Notes under the pieces: model-generated
What the model was told of the DNA's origin: nothing
Seen by the model: the letters and a program-made list of their open reading frames with translations, nothing else
The model's database searches: none
Made by a program: the position numbers and the translations under genes
Assembly: GCF_025399195.1 (NCBI RefSeq)
Contig: NW_026252088.1
Span: 248,001 to 312,000 of the forward strand
Reading direction: 5' to 3'
Source of the DNA: Umbelopsis ramanniana AG
Taxonomy: Eukaryota > Mucoromycota > Umbelopsidomycetes > Umbelopsidales > Umbelopsidaceae
Length of the DNA stretch: 64,000 bases
In this document: positions 36,960-50,064 of the stretch, in pieces
Numbering within the stretch: position 1 is the stretch's first letter
Layout: each line of letters starts with the position of its first letter

Positions 36960-37193
36960 TTAAACTGATTGCAATTGTCTTGCAATGCGGTAGTCCAGGG
37001 AGCCATAGCGCACAGTCAAGTTTGCAGCATCCACATAAACTGGATAGCCTCCAAAGGCCTGAATTCTAAGGTAGCCTCTGGTATGGTTAAACCACCATTG
37101 CTCAATTTGCTGATTAGCAACAGGATCCAGTGGAACCCATTCTGCACCGGCAGCCAGGAGCCATTGAACTCGTACATTGCGCATTCTTCTCAT
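36960..37193 (-). CDS. Single-domain WWE mini-protein 1
   Basis: Intronless, 77 aa (74 aa from the second Met at 37184). Nearly the whole protein is one WWE-like domain: VQWLLAAGAEWVPLDPVANQQ, then IEQWWF, YLRIQAFGGYPVYVDAANL and the terminal YRIARQL. These match the WWE pattern of W-x-W..W..Y/F...IE..., a VD-type strand and a closing R-x-hydrophobic-R. It is a clear paralogue of the plus-strand gene at 38558. In animals WWE domains bind iso-ADP-ribose within PARPs and ubiquitin ligases such as RNF146 and Deltex; a stand-alone copy has no catalytic partner in the same chain. Function unknown. The match is from pattern reading only. Confidence 0.72.
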   Translation of the reverse strand: MRRMRNVRVQWLLAAGAEWVPLDPVANQQIEQWWFNHTRGYLRIQAFGGYPVYVDAANLTVRYGSLDYRIARQLQSV

Positions 37194-38557
37194 GTTTGAA
37201 TAAATTTAAAAAAGTGTGGGGAGAGTTGTATTTAGTTGAGGATAGTTTTGTTCCTGGTTTCAAAGCGCCCTGATCTTGATGAGCTTGTAGGCTGTTGGAT
37301 ACGGCGACATGAATGGATACGACGTAGACATTTTATATGAGTTTTTGGAGTTGATGTACTGAACAACCTTGCAAGCTCAGCATATAGAAAACACTCAGGC
37401 GATTGTAAGAACAGTAAGAACAGCAAATGGAAGCGTTTAGCACTCAATGTGACCGGAAAGTTCCGTGAAGAAGAGCTTTGGAATGTACCAAGCTGGAAAT
37501 CCAGAAGGAGGAAACATACAAGCTACGAACATTCGAACAAAGCAGATATGCTTGAGCTGCGCTTCAAACCCCCTGTTTATCATGGCATTACACCATGGGG
37601 TACAATAGGATGACAAAGTCGACTCAGCGACGCATGTCTCTATTTCATAATCTGCTTCAGCGTACGGGATACATACGGTTCAAGAAAGATTAGCCGAATT
37701 ACTGAGCTTTTCGTGTCAAGGACAAAAATGGAAAGTCCAATAAATGGCTCGCGCGTTATTCGTAACCAGGTAATGGAGGTCACGGTTGGTTAGCGTATGC
37801 ATTAATCGCTCCTCGAAAGAAACAAAAGAAACATTTCATTCAGCTGATAGTTGCCAAGAAGCGGTGTTTGCTTTTAATCTTTCGCCCCTCCAACCACATT
37901 CGTCTTATATCTTCTATTCTATTCAATTCAATTCATTTCAATTGCGTTGTGAAGGAGTTTCTTGTACGCTTATCAAAATAGAGTGAATGGCATGTGGAGT
38001 TCGGCATCGCATCAGCCAAGTGCACGTCAGCGAAAAGCAGCCTTTAGTCAACTCTGCTAAGCCTTGGAGTAGTGTGGCACAGGCGGACTCAATATGGAAA
38101 TCCCACCCGCCAGTTGATCGATATGTGGCTGGCAAAAGCTCGGTCCGTTTGCCTCCATTTAGGGGTAGCATTTCGTTACATAAGTTATTTTGCTACGATG
38201 CTACTGAGGTATTCGTAGCAATTGGCTTCAATATTTACAGAGAGAAAAACTGAAAGGCGGCCAAAGCCTGGTCACGTCAGTCACCACTATTCATAGCGTT
38301 CAGTTAAAGTGACACGATCGGTGGTGGCGGAGTTGCTTTTGATATCGAGACGATGTTGTTGAAGCCTCCACTTGAGGCTATGCTCGTCGTGGCGACAATG
38401 AGTTTGTTGAAGTGACCAACTGGCTGAGATAAAAAAAAATGCTGGAGAGGCGTAGATAGGTTTTTAAATAATCACTGGACATTTAATATATAATGACCCA
38501 TTCCTTTCATTTGCAAAGAACTTTACATTCTACCATTTGTCTATACTATCTCTCACA
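37194..38557. promoter_or_regulatory. Divergent intergenic region between the two WWE genes
   Basis: About 1.36 kb, long for this window, between divergent paralogues. No credible gene is seen. There is a polypyrimidine/ATTCA-rich patch near 37910-37945. It probably carries both promoters. Confidence 0.5.
38487..38493 (+). promoter_or_regulatory. TATA-like element of WWE gene 2
   Basis: TATATAA within an AT-rich stretch, 65 bp upstream of the ATG at 38558. Spacing is compatible with a TATA promoter and short leader. Confidence 0.5.
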
Positions 38558-38770
38558 ATGTCATCTTTCCAATGGGTATACTCTTCTGGATGCAATTGGA
38601 TTCCATTCGACGCAAAAGCCAATCGTGAAATCGAGAAACTTTGGTTCAACGGTACCTGTGGCGGATGGATTTATTTGACAAGCTTTGGTGGTCAAGCATA
38701 TATCAACACTGCATCCTTGTATCTACAATGGTCAGGCTACAATTACAGGATTGCCCGTAGACTCCGTTAG
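38558..38770 (+). CDS. Single-domain WWE mini-protein 2
   Basis: Intronless, 70 aa. Start at MSSFQWVYSSG, the first ATG in frame (context CACAATG). The domain fills the protein: FQWVYSSGCNWIPFDAKANR, EIEKLWF, IYLTSFGGQAYINTASLYLQW and the closing YRIARRL. The WWE tryptophans, the IE turn and the terminal R-I-A-R-R are shared with the minus-strand paralogue, while the loop between has diverged (HTRG versus GTCGG). No signal peptide or membrane helix. A TATA element lies 65 bp upstream. By family analogy it might bind ADP-ribose-type ligands or act as a competitor or adaptor for larger WWE proteins; that is inference. Confidence 0.75.
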   Translation: MSSFQWVYSSGCNWIPFDAKANREIEKLWFNGTCGGWIYLTSFGGQAYINTASLYLQWSGYNYRIARRLR

Positions 38771-39118
38771 TCGTGGTCCATCTTCAACATCCATTCTATC
38801 TATTTTCTTGACATCTTACATTCATATTATTCATCCCTCTCATCTGCCAACCTTTCACATCTAGCATTCATCTATCACTTTCATTTGCATCTCACATCAC
38901 ATTGTACTCTCACTCTCACTTCCATTGTACTCTAAGCGTCGTTTGCGCAATCACACACTGCATTTACCATTCAAACACTTTTATATTATGGCACATTAAA
39001 TAAAAACACGTTTACATTTACCCAACTTGGGGATTTGGTCCGCCAATTGGATTCCGCCCCCAGCACTTGTAACAGCGCGTCGTTATCCATCCCCTTGTAC
39101 TTGCCATCAACAATCATC
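38771..39118. other. Intergenic, pyrimidine-rich
   Basis: A long CATCT/TCAT-rich pyrimidine tract (about 38780-38935) between WWE gene 2 and IML2. No gene seen. It could be WWE 3' UTR and IML2 promoter. Confidence 0.5.
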
Positions 39119-42100
39119 ATGGCAGAGGAAACGCCAAGGGATCTGAAAGAGACAGAAAAGGCTGTTGAGGATGCTTTCGAGTTCAACGATGACGAATCTT
39201 TTGAGGATGTAGTGGAATCGCTTGATATTGCCCCCGCTGAACCTGTTTCAGCTATCCCTGAGGAAAAGTTCTTGGATTCCGAAGAAACGTCTCAAGAACC
39301 TGAACCGATCTCGGAAGAGAACGATGAGAAAGTTGAAGAAAGTGTTCAGCCCGAGTCTCTTCAACCAGAAGAGGAAGTAGTAGAGGAAGTGGAGGAAGAA
39401 GAAGAAAGACACGAAGAACTTCAGAATGTCGTAAACGCTTTGCAAGACTCTTTCCAACAGCTATCAGCTACAGCCACGAAGGAAAAGGAGGAGACCGAGT
39501 TAGTTGGGCTTGGACTTGTCATGGCAGAAGGTGAAGCCAAAGTCGAAGAACAGGTTACGGACGGTCCTCCAAAAATTAGGACGGATGCTTTAACCGGGGA
39601 CAACGATTTTGTTCCTCCTACTCCCGGCACTCCACCCAGTAGAAGCCCGTTCGATCCCAACAGTCCTCCTGTGGAAGACTCCGATGATATTGAAACTTAT
39701 AGTGCCAACCTTTTGGCTTTGAACAAGGTCGATATCAAGAACATCGGCCCCAATACACTGGATGCTAGAGAACAAGAGAAGGCTGGTAAGTTGGACGGTG
39801 TAATTTTCTTGATGGATGACAAGTAGAAAACTTATGAGCGGCTGGTTGCGATAGATGAACCCGTTCTATTGGGCATGGCGCACCTCTTCAATAACAGATT
39901 TATGAAGGCTAAAAAGGTGTTTGAGTCTGAGGCGGAAACCAACCCATTGTTCGGTTTTGGAATGGGTTACATGGCATTCTTGAAAGGTACGTCTGCACTG
40001 ACTGGTTATAAGTAAATGAACCGTTTGACTAATGTTACTTCTCTCCCTTCTTAGCTGTGATGGTAATTATGGTCTTTTCAGAGTTGTTCAAAGATCATAT
40101 ACATAACAATACCTAATCATTTTACTCTGTTCTTGTTCCGCATAGACATTTGAAGAAAAGGAAATCAAAATTGCTATCGACATTTTGACGCAAACCTATC
40201 TTATTGCCGGTGCTCAGATTGACGCTGCCTCCAAGAAAGGATTTGGAGGTTCAGTCGCTCATTATGTTTCCTCTTACTATAGCTATATTAAGCACACTCG
40301 CAGCAAAAGTCTACCACATGCCACCCCTGCAACCAGCGAGGAAATTCTGAAACAAGAAGTCAAGTTTTTACCAAATGGAGTTCTCAGAGCCCACGTTATC
40401 AAGGCCGAGTGTTGTCTGCAAATTGCCATACTCCAACTCGCACAAGAAACAGTTGTTGGCTATATTAAGTGTGGTGTAAACTTAAGAAGAGGTAAGTGAG
40501 ACCCCCACTACGAGCTAGATCACGTGGTCAAATTTTCATACACCTAACCTATGCTTTGCAAAATGTTAGCATACACAAGCTATAGTTTGGTATGGCAGGA
40601 ATACAAGAGAATGGGCCAGGCGTATAACGATTACATGGATCGAGACACCATCTCTGGTATCCAATTTGGGTAGGTTTGCGTCACCTTTTATTCATTGTTG
40701 GGTTTCTTCTTGTTTTTTCTCACTGCAATATTTGTATGTAGCATCGGCGCGGTGCATCTCGTGCTATCCACTCTCCCCGCTAAAATCCTGACTTTGGTAT
40801 CCGCATTTGGTTGGAAGGCTGACAAGCATCTGGGCTTTGCTTTAATCAAGCTGTGTCTTGATAATCAACGCATTCGCTCACCGACCGCTTCCATGCTGTA
40901 AGTAAACAGTCCTTGTGTGGTCAGGTTCTTGTCACGGAAACTCTTGGTCTAACCAATCTGACCTCAATCTTACCCTAGCCTCCTCGGATATTATACAGTT
41001 CTCACCACGTTTGCGCCTCAAATTTTGTCACCCATCTATACACAACCAGCTATTGAAGTGAGTCACTCAAGCAATTATGTAATTGAATGTGGGGTATGAC
41101 TGATCCAATCCCTTCTTCCATCAGACTCTGCTTGATGCTCAGAAAAAATATCCTAATTCAGCATTCTTCCTCTACTTTGCTGGACGTACCTCTCGATTGG
41201 CTCGCAATCTGCCTCTTTCAACTCAATCCTTCAAATATGCATCGGAGATTAGTAATGCTGAGTGGGTTGAGGTGGATATTAGGCAAGTGTGCGATTATGA
41301 GATTGCCACCAACAATATGATGCAGCTGAACTGGAAGGATGCGGCTCAGCTTTTCGAGAAATTGTGTTCTGAAAGCTATTGGTCTCCGATCCTCTTCAAG
41401 TACCTGAATGGCGTTTGTTTGGAGCAAATGGGTATGCGAACAGAAGCTATCCTGGCATTTGCTGAGGTGACCCAAATTGCCAGCAGAAAGACCGGCAGCA
41501 AATCCAATATCGAACAATATGTCTTGAGGAAGGTGGAGTCATTCCAAGCAGCTGGATATCAAGATTTACCCATTACGTGCCCCGCTCTCGAGTATTTGTA
41601 CATTAATAATGCATTTGAGTTCATGGACCATCCCCTGTTAGAAGAAGCCATGGAAGCTGTGGATATAGCTTTGGATGAGATTCAGGAGAGGGAAAAGGCT
41701 GAGTATATGCTTCGTGCTAATGAAATTATGCCAACCTTGGATCCCCCCGATTACTACGCACAGCGCGGTAGTTTGCTTCTCATCAAATCTGCTATCCTTA
41801 ACTCAATGGGACGACACCAGCAATCTATCATCCACCTCAACTGGATTGTGGATCACAAGGATCGTATGACTGAAGAGAAATGGGTTGTACCGTACGCCTT
41901 TTGGTAAGCAGCAGAAAAATCATTGAAAAGCACCGGTGATTTGGAAGCGCATGTTTGCTAATACGCTATGTATGTTTTCAGGGAGGCTGGTCTGGTGACT
42001 TGGGCGGCTGGCGACAAACTCAAAAGTCGTTCCCTTTGGGAAACTGCCTTGAATCAATCCAAATTTGATTTTGAATATAGGCTTGCTATTGTAAGTGTTA

Positions 42101-42337
42101 TTTAGAGTGACGTTCGAGAAGAAAGAGATCACCATACTGTGTTTATAGTATCTCCTGCTGTATTGTTTGGTCAGCCGTTAATGTTTACATATCTTTTAGC
42201 GTCTTAATCTTGCTATCTCGCGAGCGGAGGACTTGGGTACCCCCAAACCAGAGCGACCAAAACCTACCAAGGGTCTAAGCACCAATGGTCGCAAGCGACT
42301 TTCCCTAGCAGCCATTCGATCTAGCCCTGTTGTTTAA
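39119..42337 (+). CDS. IML2: Iml2/TTC39 family tetratricopeptide protein
   Basis: Ten exons: 39119-39785, 39855-39986, 40055-40062, 40146-40491, 40570-40669, 40742-40897, 40979-41057, 41125-41903, 41982-42090, 42200-42337; 837 aa. The N-terminal 220 residues are acidic and disordered. The rest matches the Iml2/TTC39 family: LLGMAHLFNNRFMKAKKVFE, AVMTFEEKEIKIAIDIL, FGIGAVHLVLSTLPAKIL and TPR-like helices such as WKDAAQLFEKLC...SPILFKYLNGVCLEQMG. Yeast Iml2 sits at the mitochondrial outer membrane and helps clear protein inclusions through lipid droplets; TTC39B affects lipid metabolism in mammals. The third exon is only 8 nt and carries the A-V-M codons that join two conserved blocks. The 69-nt first intron hides a TAG that would otherwise be in frame. 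Confidence 0.9.
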
Positions 42338-43258
42338 AGACTGCTTTTCTAAATTTCCCTTACACATTTGAGTTTTCCTATTCGTACTTATGCTTTTAAC
42401 TTTGGTCCATTTTTATTTGACTTTTGTTTTTTATTTTAGAAGATATCTTTTATTAAAAAGAATAACAAAAAAGAATCATTGGTCTGTCTGACTATTTTCT
42501 CTAGACTTGATTTGACCGTGTGGTAAGGAGAATGGGCGGGCGGAGTGGTAAGGAGAAATATTGAAAATTGATGAAGCATGCTTCAACCTCTCCTCTGCCT
42601 GCCATATTTAGCAAACCTGTCAAAGCACGATCTCGAGGAAACATGCCTGCATTCATTGTGTAGCCCACGATGTAAGAGGCTATAATGGGCAAATGCGTTC
42701 ACGATAAACGAATAAGGTGCAAAGTGAGCGAGCGTCCTGCCTCGCGTGGCTCCCTCCCCGCCCAAAGACTATCCAAATCAATTTGTTGAGTCCCCACTCC
42801 GCTGCCTACACGTGAATCACTCCATTTGCAGTGATGACGTTAGAGAGAATTGCAGAATGAACGTCTAGCTAGCGATGAATGGGTCCAAGATAGGGATTCC
42901 AGAAGGGTCTTGTTTAACTAACTAGACTAAGCTCACTGGACAAAATTAGGTACAAATTGATCTTGGGTTGTTCCCCCAATCCACTCGTTCGTCCCCCCCG
43001 AAACGATAGACAGGTTGATTAGAATGAGTGTGTACAGTAGAAAGAAGCGAATAGAAGAAATCGAATAAAAAAAAGAGAATGGCTCGCTTGGAATGGCATG
43101 GATCTCATAGTTTAGGCAGATGAAGTTTTCACCCAAAACGCGAGTTTCAATAATTTTTTTTTGATCACCGTCGCACCAGCAAAGCTGACTTTGTCGCACA
43201 CACCTAAAACTATACAGTATTTTCCTCATCTCGCACTCATCCTTCTACCATCAATACT
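42338..43258. other. Intergenic, IML2 3' flank and RAC1 promoter
   Basis: About 920 bp with no recognised gene. AT-rich at the left, a GC-richer CTCCCTCCCCGCCC segment near 42749-42762, and T/A runs near the RAC1 start. Confidence 0.5.
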
Positions 43259-44274
<1,016 letters not shown>

Positions 44275-44395
44275 AGATAGTTTTCTGAATATCCGATATT
44301 TTACATTCACCAGTACTAATAAAGAAGCGACAGTATTTTAAGTTTTTACCCTAACAGAAAACCCGCCCAACCCTTTTTTAACCTTGTTACTCTTC

Positions 44396-47302
44396 ATGAC
44401 AGACGACATTGACATTGATAACACCATGTCAACCCCAATGAACTACACCAATGCTCTCATCATGATTGATTCCGAGCAATTGCCTGTTGAAATCCAAGAT
44501 GGAATCATCGAGATCGCTCGAAACTATCCATACAAAAACTTCACCACGGCCGACGCTATGGGTGACTCAGACTATAACTCTGTCTGGACAGTAAGGTAAT
44601 AACCATATCATTCAAGCTTGCATTCGCAGCTTACCTACCTGGGGGGATTTCTCACTCACCCCACACCAGCTTTCTGAATGATCCGGAGCTCCAGGCAGGC
44701 CAGCTGGCAGTGTCGGCGAATCATTCCATTAACTCAGACTCAAGCCAAGAACCCCGCCTGGATATCATGGTGCGGTATCATCGCAGAATCGAAGGTAGCG
44801 TTGTACCTGAGAGCAATAGCGTATTTGGACATGAAATCTGAGCATTTCTCTTTCGTTCGGCAATAGCATTTCGTGGCCTAGGGCGTATTCTTGGCGCGGC
44901 TCGTCAGAATTCCGATGGTTTAGCTATACCGAGTTTGCTAAACTTTACTGAACGGGCTCAACTTGACACTAGAGGGTAATGTGACGCATGCGACTTTCGG
45001 TTTTTCTGGAAAAGGTTACCTTGGCTGACGTGAATTTTGCTCTAGGGTCATGATCGATTGTAGTCGAAACGGTGTGCTTAAGCCTGAATCCGTATACTTT
45101 TTCTTGCGAAACATGGCGTTGATGGGACTTAATATGCTTCAGTTATATACCGAGGATACATACGAGATCGAGAACGAGCCCTTCTTTGGCTATCTGAGGG
45201 GAAAATATACCGCAAAGGAGCTGTCGGCCATCGACGACTACGCGTATGATTTGTAAGGTTTCAGAAACTCTACATCATCTTGACGGCCTAACGCGCGGTA
45301 CTGAACCATCCTTATGTTTAGAGATATTGAAGTCATACCATGCATTCAGACATTGGGTCACTTGGGACAAATCTTACAGTGGCCACAGTATGCGCATCTT
45401 CGAGATAACTCCGAAGTCTTATTGGCGGAATATGAGCCTACGTATGAATTTCTAGATAAATTGATTAGTGCTTCCACAGCACCGTTCCGATCAAAGCGCA
45501 TTCATTTAGGCATGGATGAGGTACGTTGTTTTTTTTTTTTTTAGGAACAATGAAAAGTTACTTTCCACCGTTCACTTAATTGTATTATGAAACTTGCTTT
45601 ATTAGGCATATGGTGTAGGTGAAGGCCGATATAGACAGTACTTTGGGTATAAAGAAGGCACGCGCATCTTTGTAGACCACCTTCAACGCGTCAACGAGAT
45701 TTGCGATAGACTGCAAGTGGAACCCATGATATGGTCCGACAGTATGTAATATGTTGTCATTGTTTACGTTGATCCATACCATTCTGCCTAACACAACTTC
45801 ACAGTGCTGTTCTGCTTGGCGGCGAAAAACAACTCCTTACAGGGGTACTATGACACGGATAGTAACCCAGCCAATCTACCAGAAGTGGTAGACAAGATAC
45901 CATCTAATGTTGAGCTCATATTTTGGGACTACTATCATACCAATGCCGATCTCTATGAAGAAAAATTGCAGCATCATCGTGATCTTGGCTGTCAACAACC
46001 TTGGATGGCCACCGGCGTATGGACGTGGAGCCGTTTTTGGGCCGCCCTTCCTTTTACATTTGAATCGGTAAGAGCAAGCACAGTGACTGCGAAGAACCAA
46101 CAAACTGGTGTGCGAAATGGCTTTATCACGGTGTGGGGCGACGATGGCAACGAATGCGACATGTAAGTTGGGCGTGTTATTTTCCTGTGGAACATCACCA
46201 GACCCCATGTGCAAATTATTGTTTGGTAACCCAATTTTTGCATATTTCACTCTTTAGGTATTCGTCTTTGCCTGCCCTGTTATACTATGCGCAACATTGC
46301 TATACAGACCAAGACGAAGTGGATATTGCCTTGTTGAAACGAAATTTTGAAGGCATCTGTGGAGCAGGATTTGATGACTGGATAATGGCTTCCAAGGTAA
46401 AAAAGAAAGCGAGACACACAAACACATTTTGTATCAAACTTGGTGCTTGCCAGAATTCTTTATTAACATGAATTGCTCAATTTGGCACGCATGTTGGGTT
46501 TGTGTTTAGGTTGATACGACGCCAAGTGGGTCACACATTATTACCCGAAGTAACTTTGCAGCAAACACCAGTAAATGGTTACTATGGGAAGGTGAGATTG
46601 CTTCCACGTTGTTTTTGTTGGGTTTTTCCGTCAGCTAACACAGTCGCTTTACCACCTAATTTTTTTTTCCCATACAAAACAAAAAATTCCACTGTATACG
46701 CACTCGCTTTATCCAACTGACCTCATTTTGTTTTTTTTATACGCCTCCTTACAATTGGGCGTTCTCAAGATCCCATGATGGCGTTTCTCTCACCTCAATA
46801 TGCAGGAGAGAACCTGGAAGACCATTACGAAGCGATCGCAAACGATTTGAGTATGGCCATGGAGGCCTACGACAAACCATTGAATTGCCGCTTAGAGTTA
46901 CCGGCAAGATTGGCTCGTGTACTCTCGTTGAAATGCCATTTACGCGAGAGGCTTCAGGATGCTTATCGAAAGGGTCGTCATGACGAAATTCAGAGTCTTG
47001 CCGAAGGTAGATTGCAGCGATTGAGGCAGGAGGTCGATGACTTATGGCGTTATCACCGGCGCATGTGGATGAACATGTACAAACCTTTCGGCTGGGAGAA
47101 CATTGATTTGCGCTATGGAGGCCTTCGAGCTCGTTTGGATTCCATGCAACAACAATTGCTGGAATATGTCGAATGGGTCAAACAAAACGGCGCTGAAGAT
47201 GCCGCTATTCCTGAATACGATGTTGATCTTGAATGTATTTACGTTGGCTCTCACACCAACTTGCTTCTGGACTATACCCGTGCATGTACTCCTTCCAGAT
47301 AA
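44396..47302 (+). CDS. GH20 beta-N-acetylhexosaminidase, cytosolic HEXD-like
   Basis: Ten exons: 44396-44595, 44670-44794, 44867-44975, 45046-45252, 45322-45520, 45606-45741, 45805-46162, 46258-46396, 46510-46591, 46770-47302; 695 aa. GH20 TIM-barrel strands are visible: MIDCSRNGVLKPESV, MALMGLNMLQLYTEDTYE, PCIQTLGHLGQILQW, and the catalytic HLGMDEAYGVGEGRY with the Asp279-Glu280 pair used in substrate-assisted catalysis. Later VELIFWDYY and FITVWGDDGNECDM, then a helical C-terminal domain of about 175 residues. There is no signal peptide, so it resembles intracellular hexosaminidase D more than the secreted chitinolytic enzymes. It removes terminal GlcNAc or GalNAc. The intron at 46592 gives acceptor AAG rather than the usual YAG. 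Confidence 0.9.
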
Positions 47303-47741
47303 ATATAATTTCCCGTCCAAGAAGACAGAAGGAAAGGCTGGTGTACACAATTCAGTAGCAAAAAATGTCAAAAAAAAAATTCAGATATAGCAGATACTTT
47401 TTTATTGTGGGTATTTGGCAAAAAAGACCTTTTTTTTGGAAGTAGCAAGATAACAAAAGACAACGTATGTATAAGAAACAAGAATTTGACATATTCAAGC
47501 TTGCACTGTACAGATAACGAGAAAATAAAATAAAAAAGCTACCATAAAAGAAAAAGAAATGAGTATATACTAGCCGTAGCCAGAGGTACTTGAAGCCAGA
47601 TAGATTTTGGTCCATTGGGGGGTTCCACTGTTACTGGGTGCATTGGCGAACATACCCAGGCTGATACGTTACAGAGCGTGGGTGAAATTGATTTTCGGTA
47701 TGTAGTATTTATATATTTATAGGAAGTGAGGGTAGCGCCTG
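47303..47741. terminator. Convergent intergenic region
   Basis: 3' flanks of the GH20 gene and the small finger gene. AT-rich with A and T runs at 47371-47379 and 47430-47438. No gene recognised. Confidence 0.4.
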
Positions 47742-48092
47742 CTACTCCTCCGTGCTGCCAGCAGACATCGATCGACGACGTACGCCTTCAAATGTACTAT
47801 GGATAGAAAGAGCGGTGGGTAAAAATCCGGGAACATAGCGGGGAAATAAATCAGAGCCTTGTTGCTGCTGCACAGTTGAATTTTGTTGCTGCGGCGGCTG
47901 CTGGTGATGAGCTTGCATGTAGTTTGTGAATCGATTGGGCGGCGATGCCGAGAACGAGATCATTTGAGGTGGTGATGAGGAAAGAGAAGAAGTGTCACTG
48001 TCTCGACGATGGAAGCGAGCACAAGCAGAGGTATGGCTGGCAAATGTATCCGTCTTCTCAAAGGTTTGTCCGCATTTGCATCTGAAAGGCAT
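47742..48092 (-). CDS. Small protein with one Cys/His zinc-binding motif and Gln-rich tail
   Basis: Intronless, 116 aa. MPFRCKCGQTFEKTDTFASH followed by TSACARFH gives a C-x-C-x12-H-x3-C-type pattern that could hold one zinc ion, like a degenerate C2H2 finger. The middle is Ser/Pro-rich (SSLSSSPPQM) and the next part is His/Gln-rich (QAHHQQPPQQQ, VQQQQ). It ends with a basic patch VRRRSMSAG that could be a phosphorylation site. No family recognised; a small nuclear regulator is possible. Start chosen at the Met directly before the finger. Confidence 0.6.
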   Translation of the reverse strand: MPFRCKCGQTFEKTDTFASHTSACARFHRRDSDTSSLSSSPPQMISFSASPPNRFTNYMQAHHQQPPQQQNSTVQQQQGSDLFPRYVPGFLPTALSIHSTFEGVRRRSMSAGSTEE

Positions 48093-48279
48093 TTTTGAAG
48101 GAAGAGAACAAGAAGAGGAACAAAGAATATTCTGGGGAAAAAAGAAAGCTTGCAGCCAATTTATGCAATTTTTCATAGCGCTTCTTCCATTGTGGGCAAA
48201 AAAGTTCAAAAGGGGTGTCACGAGGCAACACTAGATAAGGAAATGTCATATCTATTGGCTAGAGATAATGACCGGGGTT

Positions 48280-49929
48280 TTAAGGCAAAAACTCTCGTTT
48301 CAAGTTTAATTGAAGCCGTGAACTAACAGCTTCAAATCGTAACATACAAAGTGTTAACCGATGACTACATGTCAAAACAGCAGCAATCGCTTTCAATACA
48401 TAAAGTTTCTGTACTTTTTGACTGTCCAGTAGTTCTTCGGCTGTGACTGCCCTATCATCAATTTTGATGGCACAGTCAAGATTCATGCAGGCTAATTCGT
48501 GCACTCCTTCCAATCTAAGGGTTTTGGCGATACTTTCGAGTTTTTGTCGTTCGGTATCACATAATTCCATTCTACATTGTCTTTCAGCTCCAGGGGGAGG
48601 ATAATAGAGATAAAATTCCGAAAGTTGCACTAATAAATTGTGGGGATTGTCTTCCCGCTTATATCTTATCTGATAAAGAGCTCGTACATCATCGCTGACG
48701 TCGGCCAGGTTGGCTGGTGGAGTCAGTTTCTGCTCCAATGCTGAACTTTGTAGAAGGTTTGCCAATCGAACATCTTTAAGCCATAGAAGAACTTCTTGGT
48801 TGCCAGTTTCTCCAAACCCATCAATCGTTTTCCTGGCCGTCATGAGCTTGTCCCTTAATCGTCGGAGTGAATAATACTGGGCGTCCTTGAGCAAATTGGC
48901 TCGGTGGACTTCATCTCTAATTTGGATGGAATATCCTTGTAAATGGCTAATGATCTCTGAAAATGTTTCTGGATTTCGATCAATTATATATGGAGGCGCT
49001 TCAGCTTGCTTGACATGGGTGTAGAATAAATAGTGTATCAAAGGTCCCGTGAAAAAATTGGCTGGTCCATCTAGTGTAATGAAAAGGGGGGGAAGTTAAG
49101 TAAACTCAGATTATTAGAGTTCTGAACTGTCCACATCACACCATAACTGACCTCTAGCCAAAAGGTCCTTTGACAATCGAAATACACGACCGCCTACATT
49201 AAGAAACAGCGTTTGGCGAAGGAACTGGGTGAGTCGCTTAAGACCATAGTACCTTGCGTCATTCATTAAATTTTGATTCTCGTATTCATCTTTTGGTCGA
49301 ATCTGATATCCTCGTAAATAGTGTAAAATCATTTTAAACGTATCTGGGTCGCGGTCGATGCGAACAGTGCGTGACCTTGGGTTTCGAGAAAAATGCTCGA
49401 TAAAGAAATTAGCTGGACCATCGGAGCATAATGTTTCCCAGCTCATTCGAAAAACTTTATCAGCTACAATGACCGTGAACACGGTTTGCTTCAGGATGGC
49501 CGCTGTTTGCGATGCTGCGCTGCCTGTTGTTCCACTTGCCTTGGTTTCGCTTGAAGCTGAGTTCGTGGCCACTGCAGGATCCTTTGGTTTCACGCCAGAA
49601 TCGCTAGGTCGGCTATCCAAAGATTGGCTTGATGGTCGACGCGTGGTGGCGGTGGGTAGAGGAGGGAGTCCACTAACCACGCTAGTGTCCGCAGGATTCT
49701 CTCCCAGAGCAATTCCACTCATGACATCAACATCGGAAAACGAAAACATCATATCGGCAGCAGCAGACGGCGGCAGCAAGTCTTGATTAGTCAATCCGTC
49801 CAAAGTCGTACCGTCGCCTATGAATGCGTCAAAGTTGAAGTCGTTCATGAACGCGTAATTAGGATCCTCGCCATCCTTATTTGCTGGAGTATCTGTTCTA
49901 GGTCGCTTCCTAGGTTCGTTCTCTGCCAT
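48280..49929 (-). CDS. Tandem BTB/T1-domain (KCTD-like) protein
   Basis: Two exons on the minus strand: 49929-49152 and 49070-48280; 522 aa. After a basic, disordered N-terminus (RKRPRTD) come two KCTD-type T1/BTB domains. The first is at about 148-240 (TVFTVIVADKVFRMSWETL, DGPANFFIEHF, RDPDTFKMILHYLRGYQI). The second is at about 243-340 (LFLNVGGRVFRLSKDLLA, DGPANFFTG, RNPETFSEIISHLQGYSI). The C-terminal 180 residues are unrecognised. Both BTB units share DGPANFF and the [R/Y]G-Y-x-I-x-x-[K/R]-D-E ending, so they arose by internal duplication. BTB domains mediate oligomerisation and often cullin-3 recruitment; the partner is unknown. Confidence 0.85.
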
Positions 49930-50064
49930 GGATCTTTTTCAATGGCGCTTTGTCAACCGGCTGCTTACAGGAAAAGTCCAATAACGACCCTTGTGACTTG
50001 CAAAAAATGCAACATAAAGGCAGTTGTGGACGGTCAGGGAGCCACTCGGACTCAAAATTACAAC

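Noticed and set aside
39824-39826. In-frame TAG stop in the IML2 frame, suggesting a pseudogene or readthrough
   Set aside because: A GTAAGT donor at 39786 and a GATAG acceptor at 39854 define a 69-nt intron that removes the stop and keeps frame into the conserved EPVLLGMAHLF block.
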